Notes under the pieces: model-generated
Told to the model about the DNA's origin: nothing
Databases searched by the model: none
What the model saw: only the letters and a program-made list of their open reading frames with translations
Made by a program: the position numbers and the translations under genes
Part shown: positions 9,847 to 18,800 of the stretch, piece after piece
Layout: every line of letters starts with the position of its first letter
Numbering within the stretch: position 1 is the first letter of the stretch
Assembly: GCA_946902875.1 (NCBI GenBank)
Contig: OX336344.1
Span: 23,767,791-23,831,790, forward strand
DNA: 64,000 nt
Direction: 5' to 3'
Origin: Nematopogon swammerdamellus
Taxonomy: Eukaryota > Arthropoda > Insecta > Lepidoptera > Adelidae

Positions 9847-12060
9847 TTAACTAAATTTTTACACTTACACCATTAATATTATTACTTTATTAGTGATACT
9901 TTGATTAAATATAAATAATTTAAAATTTTCATACATATAAGAAATTAAACTCAATATTAATATATCAAACAGGAAGTAAGAACCATAGTAGAAGAAACAC
10001 CAGAACCATAGTATTAATGGCTAGTTAAGTATATATGTTGAGGCGATGATATGCGCGCGCACACAATGGCAAGTTTTTAGTGGTAAGGTTATAAACAAGG
10101 AACAGAGTGGGGAGCGGACGTGTGACTCCACACGAGCAATGTTAAGTGAGCTGTGGCTCCGCTCCTCGTACCTACGTCGCGCGTGTACGTCTACAAACTC
10201 ACTGAAACACATCGCCGTTCGTGATTCATGAGCGATTAATATCAACGAGGTCTGGGAAGAATAGTTTACTAACGTTTTTAAGTTTTTTAATTTTTTTATT
10301 TATTTATACTTCCATACTTTACAAATTCATGTTCTGCGAAGCGTACCAGGCTTATCCGCAAAAGTAGTTTTGTCGCAGTCTATTATTTATACATTATTAT
10401 TCGTGATGTAAATGGCTAAATTTTGCCTTGTTATTACTCGTAATTAACTCATTTTAAATTTTTGCGTATTAATTTATGTCAACCTATGTACTCTTAAGTC
10501 TTCGTCAGTACCTACCACTGTTAATCCTTAAAAATGTAAAATAATCAGAATAGTTTACGTTTAAATTACCAGTATTTACTTTCAGTGATTAAGACCTATT
10601 CATAATTAAAAGAACTTTAAAATACAGACCCTCCGACAAGACTTGTCACTCAACACCAAGTCCGACAAGCTACTAGACTTGTCGAGGTTCCGTGGAACAC
10701 GGCGCCGGTCACTGATTCTCGTCACGTAGAGTTTTAAGTGAAGTCGTGGTGCGGGCGTGGTGGGAGCGGAGGCGCGGGGGGCGGCACCGGTACATTAACA
10801 GCCTGTTCCGAGGCGCCGCGAACATATAAATCCATATAATTTGCTCGCGGCGTCAGATGAATATTGATGTCTCTATTACCAGATCGTTGGCGCCGCGTCG
10901 ACCTGACCCGCGCGCCGCCGCGCCGCGCCGGCGCTCCCGCTCCTCTGTGCGGTGTGCAGCTGTGTGCGGTGTGCGGTGCAAGAATGCGGAGCGAAACCTT
11001 AACATATTTCTCACTTCATTCAATGTTTGGGACTTTACAAAGTGTCGGCTAATTACAAACTTAGGCGCTTTATAAACACAACGTCTAGTCGTCGTTAACC
11101 TAACCTTAGCATTTTTAAACATTTCGTTACTAGCATTTTGTAAAGAGCCTGTTTACAAATCATCTTAAGCACTTCATAGGTACAACAACTTTCACAATCA
11201 TCCGCCAGCCTAGATATGAATATGCTATTACACCTTACACGCGAACAGAAATTCACAACACGGACAACCAGAGTTGACACCGCCCCCCGCCCCGCCCCGC
11301 CCCGCCCCCGCTCGGCGACCACGAGCGACGGCGACGTCGTCCCCCCGGCCGGGGATCACAGATTCACATTAACTATGAGGTAGATGCTCGTATGAACGTT
11401 AGTGGCCGGTTATTGTTTCATTAAGCTGTCCCGCGTCTCGTTGTGACGTCACGCACTACTATTACTGCCTCCACCCCTCCGACATCCACCCGGGCGGTAC
11501 CCCGGTACTACACGTATCGGCCGGAGCGGGAAACTACATAAGGCATTCACAAAGCGACGGTGAGCGCTGGCGCTCAGCGCTCACCGTCCGCGCCGTCGGC
11601 GTCGGTACAAGTTTGCGTTTTGGTCTCGCTCGACACAGCAGTGTACGGCCTAGTGACAGAGTGTTGGTACTCGGTCAGCGCCGCTCTGAATTGCCCCACG
11701 GCATCCAATAGCGCGTCGGCGAGACGAAGTACACACCGCCGATAAGCCGAGCTGACCGCATAAAATCTCGCGTAGAAAAAATGCACGACGCGTACGGTGA
11801 GCGCGGCTGATACGCGCCCGATGCCAGCGCTCACCGCAAGCTTGCTCGGTGAAGGCCCCCACCGCTCGAAGTGCACGTCACGTTGGCGGCTCGCTATCCT
11901 ACACGTCGCCGCCGTGTCTGCACGGAGCTGCGAGTGCCGTCAGCCCCCGTAATCGTTTATTTCCGGTTTGTGATAGTGGAGAAAAATCAGTTGGGAACCT
12001 GGGCCAGTTCAGGAAGTATGAGCTTTTGATACTCAAATACACGTTTAGAGCATCCCAATA
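9847..12060. other. Noncoding sequence with GC islands
   Basis: No frame resembles a known protein; apparent open frames follow GC-rich composition on both strands. GC islands lie near 10730-10990, 11270-11350 and 11440-11950. A 29-bp palindromic stem-loop at 11558-11586 has 11-bp arms (CGGTGAGCGCT and its complement). The islands could be promoters or conserved noncoding elements of the surrounding gene, but no specific motif supports this. Confidence 0.45.
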
Positions 12061-12382
12061 ATTGGGGTAAGCTTTCTATTGATGCTAAGTATTTTAATGT
12101 ATAATATAATATAATATAATTTTAATCTGACTGATTTTATTTTAATTTTTTAACTGACTATTTTTTATTTATATTTTTTTTTAGTTTATTGACAATTCGC
12201 TTGATAGGTAGGTGGGCATATTATTGCTTAGGCTAGAACATAGTCAATTATTACTTGATTGCCATGGCTGGAACCAGAAAGTTATAAATTGTTAAACAAA
12301 TTGTATAAAATTTGTGCCGAACTCAAGTATATCGGTGTACTACCTTACCTACGGCTGAAACGAATAAATAAAATAAGTAAAA
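12061..12382 (+). repeat. Family H repeat (probable LINE 3' end)
   Basis: GATGCTAAGTATTTTAAT, CCATGGCTGGAACCAGA, GCCGAACTCAAGTATATCGG and the final GAAACGAATAAATAAA match in order the segment at 35556-35908 that interrupts a LINE. The AATAAA-rich end suggests the 3' end of a retroposon. Confidence 0.7.
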
Positions 12383-12384
12383 TA

Positions 12385-12510
12385 TCTATAAAGCAGCAAG
12401 TACATACGTAGGGCACGAAGTCATGCAGTTACCTACCGCACGACATAGGAAGGACCGTGCCAAGGTGAGAGGTGGCCAGCGTAGCATGTTGTCCTTGTGC
12501 GCGGGAAGAG
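12385..12510 (-). mobile_element. Family A retroposon, internal fragment
   Basis: GGCACGAAGTCATGCAG and CCGTGCCAAGGTGAGAGGTGG match the middle of the family A copies. Both ends are missing and divergence is high. Confidence 0.6.
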
Positions 12511-12639
12511 TTTAGTTTGAAGCAGCGGGCGACTCACGGTAGGTATATTAAATATTTTAAAAGTATCTAGACGAATGAGACTCAAACAAAGGCTTACCGA
12601 CGCGGCGCGGCTGCTGCTCTAGTATAAATATTAGTTTGA

Positions 12640-12763
12640 GCAGCTGTAGCTGTAGCTGTAGCTGTAGCTGTAGCTGTAGCTGTAGCTGTAGCTGTAGCTG
12701 TAGCTGTAGCTGTAGCTGTAGCTGTAGCTGTAGCTGTAGCTGTAGCTGTAGCTGTAGCTGTAG
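12640..12763. repeat. (AGCTGT)n hexanucleotide microsatellite
   Basis: About 20 uninterrupted copies of the six-base unit. It is open in several frames (Cys-Ser, Tyr-Ser or Thr-Ala dipeptide runs), which explains apparent small proteins here. Every unit creates an AGCT palindrome. The absence of interruptions suggests a young, length-variable locus. Confidence 0.95.
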
Positions 12764-14689
12764 GCGGGTGCGATATTATTGTAACGCGGCACAAAGTAAC
12801 TTTGGGAATGCGCTAGAAGATACATAAAGCTCGGCGTCTGCTCACGAAACATTCAGCAGAAGTGAAAAGGAAATCTCCAAATGTCTTAAATACCTGCAAC
12901 TTCTCCAGGGGAGGCGAATTCTTAACGCTCGGGTTGACGCGGGGTGGGGGCGGGGCGGGCCGCCATGAGAATGTTGACTCTTGGCGACGACGGAACCCTT
13001 TGCGAGACGTGGGTGGAGCGGCCCAGTACTCCATACAACCCTATATAATCCTCAGATTTTTTCTTCAATATAAGTATTAGAAAATAGCTATCACAATAAC
13101 ACATAATATTATGATTGTCACTCCTACAATCCACGGATCGTCAAATCGCGTGTTAAAAGCATTCCCCCCAGCGACGGGGGTGAAATTGGCTGCGCCTGAG
13201 GCTTCGACCTCGGGGAAAGCCACGCAGTTAAGAAGAAACAAAAAAATCATATAAATTAACAAAAAAAAAAAAAAAAAATACACAGCATTTCATTCACTTT
13301 CCATATATTTTTCCAAATCTTTAGTTCAGTTTGAGAGTCGAGCAGAAAGGAAATTATAAATAACAGGAAGGAGAAAGTTGTTACAGTAACACTATTAATA
13401 AAATACCTTGACAATAGAATACTTTAGTCCTTTCTAATATTATCACAAAATTTACATATATTATTATGATAAAAATAGACTATTTGTTTCAACATTTTTG
13501 GTAACCGAATTAGAAGCAAGTGAAACCGCGGGCAAAAAGTATTCAATAAACGCTACAGTGTCCTTTGGCTTTTCGTTCTATATAAATAAAGAATTTTCCA
13601 AGATGGCCCATTCTATCTTTCACATAAACATTGCTCAGTTTACGCCGCGGAGTAGTGTCGCGCGCGCCACCCCCGCACCGCCAGCTTCCGCTCACATGTT
13701 AATGAGCGAGTGTTGTCAAGACTGCTTGCACGCTATGTACAAGATCGCGCGCCCGAGTTCCGGAAACAATGGAAATGTCACTAATTTATATCCGGAGCGC
13801 GACAACACAACGCGTCGAGTGAAAAATGTGCATTCCCGCACACCGCGAGCTGGCGGCGGCGGCCGTGTGTCGCTACAGTACACGCCGCCCCCGCCCCCGC
13901 CCCCGCCACCACCCTGCACCCCCGCTCGCCACCGTCCATGGTTCTAAACACTAGAAGGTATTCACGAGCAAGTAGGTGCTTTAATCTTGTTTGCTGTTGG
14001 TCATACCGTAGAGGTTACACTGGAAATGACACTGGATCTGTTTCGCCCATCAACTATCTGAGACAAAAATGTATGGAATAGTGCGACGCGACGGCACGAT
14101 GTTGGCGTCGCCGGCTAGTGCGAAATCTGATTATTTGGGCCGCGAGAACCTTGTTGATTTCAACATCAGTGAAACTTCTCCTTCTGTCACTGATGTTGTT
14201 CATAGAGTCTAAAGCTATAGCATGGAGACGAGTGGGTGTGTAGCGGCAAAGGCTGCGCCTATCCATTTTTCTCTTTTGGTTTTTTTGTACCGTTTGTTAT
14301 TTTTAAGGATTAATTAAGAGAAAATAAAAATCATTTCTTTCTTTCTTACTTGCCTACAAGAATTTAGGCGTCCTTTACCGCAGCAGACATTTCTTCTCAC
14401 CGGCGCTGGCAGCGGCGACGCAACTACTTATGCTGTGTAAAGCGCAAGTTCGCCCTATGATGGAGTACTTTAGTCATCTGTGGCAAATTTTTACTTGTTG
14501 GCGCCCTCGGACTCTTTCCAACCGCTTTCCGAGCTATCCGCCCAATCGGTGATCCCAAGCTCACAGAGGGACTTGAATCATTGCACCACAAGCGAAGAAT
14601 CGGTTCCCTCGTCAGTTCCCTTAACCTGTTTTATATGTAGTACCAACCATGGCCGATGCTCTTATGAATGCTGCAACACTGTTTTATCA
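12764..14689. other. Noncoding sequence with a small repeat and a hairpin
   Basis: 13140-13230 is a family I fragment (inverted GCAGCCAATTTCACCCC block, also at 25.3 kb). A perfect 12-bp stem (CAACATCAGTGA with its complement, 14-nt loop) lies at 14161-14198. A CCCGCC-rich run lies at 13887-13915. A 149-codon frame at 13498-13947 shows no recognisable domain and runs into a poly-proline GC track; I do not treat it as a gene. Confidence 0.45.
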
Positions 14690-15092
14690 AAAAAAAAAAC
14701 GGCCAAGTGCGAGTCGAACTCGCGCACTGAGGGTTCCGTATCACCATGTCATGGCCAGCGCCACTCACGCCATCTATGGCGTGTATTATGAAGTGCTTCA
14801 TATTAGTTAAAATTCATGATTAGTTAAAATGCTTCATACTGTTGGTAGATGGCACACATACACTTTTTACTTTATTCAATGGGGACTCACAGATAGGGAC
14901 CCCTGCGATTTTTTTACTTTTTCTTATTTGTTGTTATATCGGCCATAATAACACATATTCTGTGAAAATTTCAACGGACTACCTATTACGGTTCAAGAGA
15001 TACAGCCCTCGGACAGACAGACAGACAGACAGACGGTGTAGGTTCATAGGTATACGTGATACATGATACCGGATACGGAATCCTAAAAATCC
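14690..15092 (+). mobile_element. SINE-like lepidopteran element, fairly complete
   Basis: It starts after an A-run with CGGCCAAGTGCGAGTCGAAC and GAGGGTTCCGTA. It continues through ATTCTGTGAAAATTTCAACG, five GACAGACA steps and the terminal ATACGGAATCCTAAAAA. This head-to-tail arrangement is widespread in moth genomes (general knowledge). It ends about 100 bp upstream of the Ig exon at 15190. Confidence 0.75.
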
Positions 15093-15189
15093 AATTTTTT
15101 TCAGAAAACTTGTTGAATGATTTCAAATAGATGTGTTATCTTATGTGCGGGTGATGATGTGTAACTTGGTGCGTGTGGTGCGGCGGCAG

Positions 15190-15375
15190 GTGGCGTGGAT
15201 CAAGTCAGACTCGAAGGCGATCCTGGCCATCCACACGGCGATGGTGGCGCTCAACCCGCGCATCTCCGTCACCTACAACAACCACAACACGTGGCGGCTG
15301 CACGTGGCCAACGTGCAGGCCAACGACTCCGGCACCTACATGTGCCAGGTCAACACCGACCCCATGAAGAGCCAG
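15190..15375 (+). CDS. Ig1 second-half exon of a DIP/lachesin-like cell-adhesion gene
   Basis: This 186-bp exon (62 codons) follows an AG acceptor at 15188-15189 and ends before GTGAGT. It is phase 0 at both ends. It encodes strands C to G of an Ig V-type domain: VAWIKSDSKAILAIH (C and C' strands with the core Trp), NPRISVTYNNHNTW, DSGTYMCQVN (F-strand Tyr-x-Cys) and NTDPMKSQ. The VAW... start and the CQVNTDPMKSQ ending are hallmarks of insect DIP/lachesin-type proteins, neuronal surface receptors with three Ig domains, many of which bind Dpr proteins. The B-strand Cys would lie in an upstream exon that I did not find. Splicing to 17011 gives SQ|MGHLSVVIPPDI, the expected family junction. The subtype cannot be fixed by eye. 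The donor is followed by eight partial copies of this exon. Confidence 0.88.
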
Positions 15376-16623
15376 GTGAGTAGTCGCTACTCGCACGCGC
15401 CGACGCAGAACTCGCGTCTCTCCGTCACACATAGCGGACACAACAAGTGGCGGCTGCACGTGGCCAACGTGCAGGCCAACGACTCCGGCACCTACATGTG
15501 CCAGGTCAACACCGACCCCATGAAGAGCCAGGTGAGTAGTCGCTACTCGCACGCGCCGACGCAGAACTCGCGTCTCTCCGTCACACATAGCGGACACAAC
15601 AAGTGGCGGCTGCACGTGGCCAACGTGCAGGCCAACGACTCCGGCACCTACATGTGCCAGGTCAACACCGACCCCATGAAGAGCCAGGTGAGTAGTCGCT
15701 ACTCGCACGCGCCGACGCAGAACTCGCGTCTCTCCGTCACACAGAGCGGACACAACACGTGGCGGCTGTACGTGACCAACGTGCAGGCCAAAGACTCCGG
15801 CACCTACATGTGCCAGGTCAACACCGACCCCATGAAGAGCCAAGTGAGTAGTCGCTACTCGCACGCGCCGACGCAGAACTCGCGTCTCTCCGTCACACAG
15901 AGCGGGCACAACACGTGGCGGCTGCACGTGTACAACATGCAGCCCAAGGAATCCGACACTTACATGTGCCAGGTCAACACCGACCCCATGAAGAGCCAGG
16001 TGAGTAGTCGCTACTCGCACGCGCCGACGCAGAACTCGCGTCTCTCCGTCACACATAGCGGACACAACAAGTGGCGGCTGCACGTGGCCAACGTGCAGGC
16101 CAACGACTCCGGCACCTGCATGTGCCAGGTCAACACCGACCCCATGAAGCGCCAGGTGAGTAGTCGCTACTCGCACGCGCCGACGCAGAACTCCCGTCTC
16201 TCCGTCACACAGAGCGGACACAACACGTGGCGGCTGCACGTGGCCAACGTGCAGGCCAAAGACTCCGGCACCTACATGTGCCAGGTCAACACCGACCCCA
16301 TGAAGAGCCAAGTGAGTAGTCGCTACTCGCACGCGCCGACGCAGAACTCGCGTCTCTCCGTCACACAGAGCGGGCACAACACGTGGCGGCTGCACGTGGC
16401 CAACGTGCAGGCCAAAGACTCCGGCACCTACATGTGCCAGGTCAACACCGACCCCATGAAGAGCCAAGTGAGTAGTCGCTACTCGCACGCGCCGACGCAG
16501 AACTCGCGTCTCTCCGTCACACAGAGCGGGCACAACACGTGGCGGCTGCACGTGTACAACATGCAGCCCAAGGAATCCGGCACCTACATGTGCCAGGTCA
16601 ACACCGACCCCATGAAGAACCAG
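15376..16623 (+). repeat. Eightfold 156-bp tandem repeat of the Ig1 exon end, with splice-like spacers
   Basis: Each unit is a 33-bp spacer starting GTGAGT and ending GACGCAG, then 123 bp homologous to the last 41 codons of the exon at 15190-15375. Donor positions are 15376, 15532, 15688, 15844, 16000, 16156, 16312 and 16468, all 156 bp apart. The last copy ends at 16623 before GTTAGA. All copies are open and in frame, so translation without splicing would read through the array. Every copy keeps the F-strand Cys but lacks the B strand. Variable positions cluster at HSG/QSG, K/T before the Trp, and VANVQAN / VTNVQAK / VYNMQPKE. Unit 6 has TCMC instead of TYMC and KRQ instead of KSQ. Units 4, 7 and 8 have CAA rather than CAG before the donor. 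Whether any copy is spliced into mRNA is unknown. A 33-nt spacer is too short for a normal insect intron. Confidence 0.92.
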
Positions 16624-17010
16624 GTTAGATTTTTTTAAATGTATGTACATTCAAGTGAAACCATTTCCAATCACCACCTCTATTAGGAATACACAGCAAC
16701 ATAATATTATTTATGTTGGTTTGTCTGTAACGGGAACACTAGAAACTTTCATTCGGTATTGCCGTCTCTAGCTCCACTGAATCGCAGAATTTTCTGGAGG
16801 AAAAACACCCTCTGCCCTCTCGACCGATACTCCTTCCTGATCCATCTTCCGCTGATGACAACATTATCAGAGTTTCCGATAAACGATCGTTGCTCATATT
16901 TAACTTGAATGCTTAGCTCAGATACCTGCACTCAAACCCGACAGACAGTAGCAGCGGGGACGTGGGAGGTGTGTGCGCGGTGTGTGTGCAAGGCTTGCGC
17001 CGGGTTGCAG
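16624..17010 (+). other. Intron of the DIP/lachesin-like gene
   Basis: Lies between the end of the Ig array (GTTAGA) and the acceptor GGGTTGCAG before 17011. It is short for this family. A minus-strand open frame here (16749-16931) has no recognisable feature. Confidence 0.75.
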
Positions 17011-17200
17011 ATGGGGCACCTCTCCGTGGTGATCCCGCCCGACATCGTGGACAGCGTGGGCGAGGGCGCGGCGGCGCGCGAGGGCGGCAGCGTGCGGCTC
17101 TCGTGCGTCGCCACCGGCGTGCCGCCGCCGAGAGTCGTCTGGAAGCGCGACGGCGGACGCGTCATCGTGTTTCGGCACGACCTGGTCAGGGAGAAGAAAG
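17011..17200 (+). CDS. Ig1-Ig2 linker and Ig2 first-half exon of the DIP/lachesin-like gene
   Basis: A 190-bp exon between the acceptor TTGCAG and the donor GTGAGC, entering in phase 0 and leaving in phase 1. It reads MGHLSVVIPPDIVDSV (G strand of Ig1 and the conserved VIPPDI linker), EGGSVRLSCVATGVPPPRVV (B strand with its Cys) and VWKRDGG (C strand Trp), ending near LVREKK. The linker and the C-x(n)-W spacing are typical of Ig2 in DIP/lachesin proteins. The entry phase matches every donor of the upstream exon and its tandem copies. The next exon should carry the rest of Ig2 with its F-strand Cys; I could not find it before the window ends. Codons are strongly GC-rich, unlike the flanking introns. 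Confidence 0.88.
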
Positions 17201-18554
17201 GTGAGCCCCGAGTCTAATCGTAACTTATTATTGATTGTTGATGTGTAAACTTGGTATCCCCGGGCGAGAGTAGAGCCCTGGCGCGGTGCGGAGCCAGACT
17301 ATTTAATATTATTTGGTAATGGTGTGCGTATGGTGTGCATCCTTCGGACTACTGACAATTATTTCAGAACTACGAAAGCGTTTTTTGTTTTACGATTTTT
17401 TTTTATTAAAAAAGATTTTTAAATAAAAGAAGAGAACAGTCTATGAAAAATAATCTTCTTCCTCTGTTCAAAACACAAGGCTTCATTCAACTCTTTGGAG
17501 TTGAACCGTTCACTTAATGTTTTCTCATTAAACGAATGACTTCAAGAAGTGAGCGTAATAAGAAAGTGGAGCGAGGCCGCGTGCAGGCAGGGCTGCCACA
17601 CGTGTCGGTGTCCCGACACCCACCACCTGGTCACCTGGTCACCCCCTCCTGCACCGTGTGCGGCGTGGGCGCGGGGACCGCTCAGTACATACCGTGCCTT
17701 GTCATATAGAAGATAACATTAAGTTTGACTCTATAGCTGTGTATGTCATCGTCTCTTGGATATTTGAGGTTTTGAATATGAATTTTCTTTCAGGTTTTGT
17801 GTTATGGCAAGGCGACACACTTGTACCTTTCCCAGCTGTCACAAACGGCATAGAATTATTGTTGTGTGGTGCGGTAGTAGCCCTGGAGAGAAAGGTGCGG
17901 GGCGGGGCGGCCCGGGGCGGCGCGGGCGACGGCGGCGTGCCGGACGAGGGAAGGAGCAAGTTTGAGCCTTCGATTAAATCATTTATTCGCCTCATAAAAC
18001 TCGCCGCCGAGCGTTAACTTTCCTGCAGACTGCACTCCGGAGCTACGGAGTAGCTCGAGATATTTTTCTGCAGCGGACAAATTATTAGTTACGAGTATTT
18101 GGGCTCTTCAGAGTTCGAGTCCGCCGGAGCGCGGCAGTTTCTTTCCTTCTGAGCGAAATTTAGAAGCGCCTCCCCCTTTTTAAATAAAATACGTTTGAAA
18201 AGTAAAACTTGGACCGCAAATATAATTTTACTTTTAGAAAGAGGATCCTCGCGCGAACGTCGTCGCGCCGCCGAGGGAAGCTCTTTTTCTATCTTTCTGT
18301 ATTCTGCCGCAGGCTGCGTTGAGTTTCAGTAATTAGATTTAGTTCCGCGAGATAAAGCCTCTTTTATTTTTCCCTCTAGCGAAGGAACAATGACATCTCT
18401 GCACCGGTTGAGTCGGGAATTCGAAATAATGCGTAGAAGACATATTTTTTTTATGAAAGCTGACATTATTACCGCCTCATTAGTGTGGCATTTTATTACT
18501 GCTGAATTATTATTCATATTATTATTGACTACTACACCCGTGCGTGATGTCAGT
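17201..18554. other. Intron sequence with GC-rich patches
   Basis: No further Ig exon recognised. A possible acceptor (TTTCTTTCAG at 17785-17794) precedes an open stretch with no recognisable protein, so it was not called. 17880-17960 and 18115-18280 are GC-rich and could hold regulatory sequence. Confidence 0.5.
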
Positions 18555-18800
18555 CGTACCTTGGTGAACTAGGTGCCATGACAGTGGTTCTCTTCGATCG
18601 TGCTGGCTAGACCGAATTGGACAGAATACACGAACGACTTCATTCATTGAGTGCGGTATCAATAACCCGAACGAGTTAAAGTGAGTTAAACCCTAACCAC
18701 CACATAAGAAGGTAAGCGAAGGCACCTACAATCTTCGTTTAATCACCTACAGTCGAACGGTCACCAATGCAAGGACCGACCGCGCCCCGTGTGCTTAATT
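18555..18800 (+). repeat. Family D dispersed repeat
   Basis: CCTTGGTGAACTAGGTGCCA begins a sequence that matches 23630-23870 in order, including the tract from GGTCGTGC/GATCGTGC to GAACTGGACAGA and the GTGCGGTATCAA... and CCTA(A)CCACC blocks. The class is unknown. Confidence 0.65.

Noticed and set aside
12594..12852. Small 'proteins' of Tyr-Ser, Cys-Ser or Ala-Thr repeats
   Set aside because: They are translations of the (AGCTGT)n microsatellite.
13498..13947. 149-codon open frame
   Set aside because: No recognisable domain, ends in a GC-driven poly-proline run, and has no splice or promoter support.
15205..16650. 481-codon open frame on the minus strand across the Ig array
   Set aside because: It is the mirror of the 156-bp repeat. 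The plus-strand frame has clear Ig features and correct splice phases; the minus frame only repeats Val/His-rich sequence.
17785..18017. Further exon of the Ig gene after 17200
   Set aside because: TTTCTTTCAG is a good acceptor, but the following frame shows no Ig2 features (no F-strand Tyr-x-Cys).
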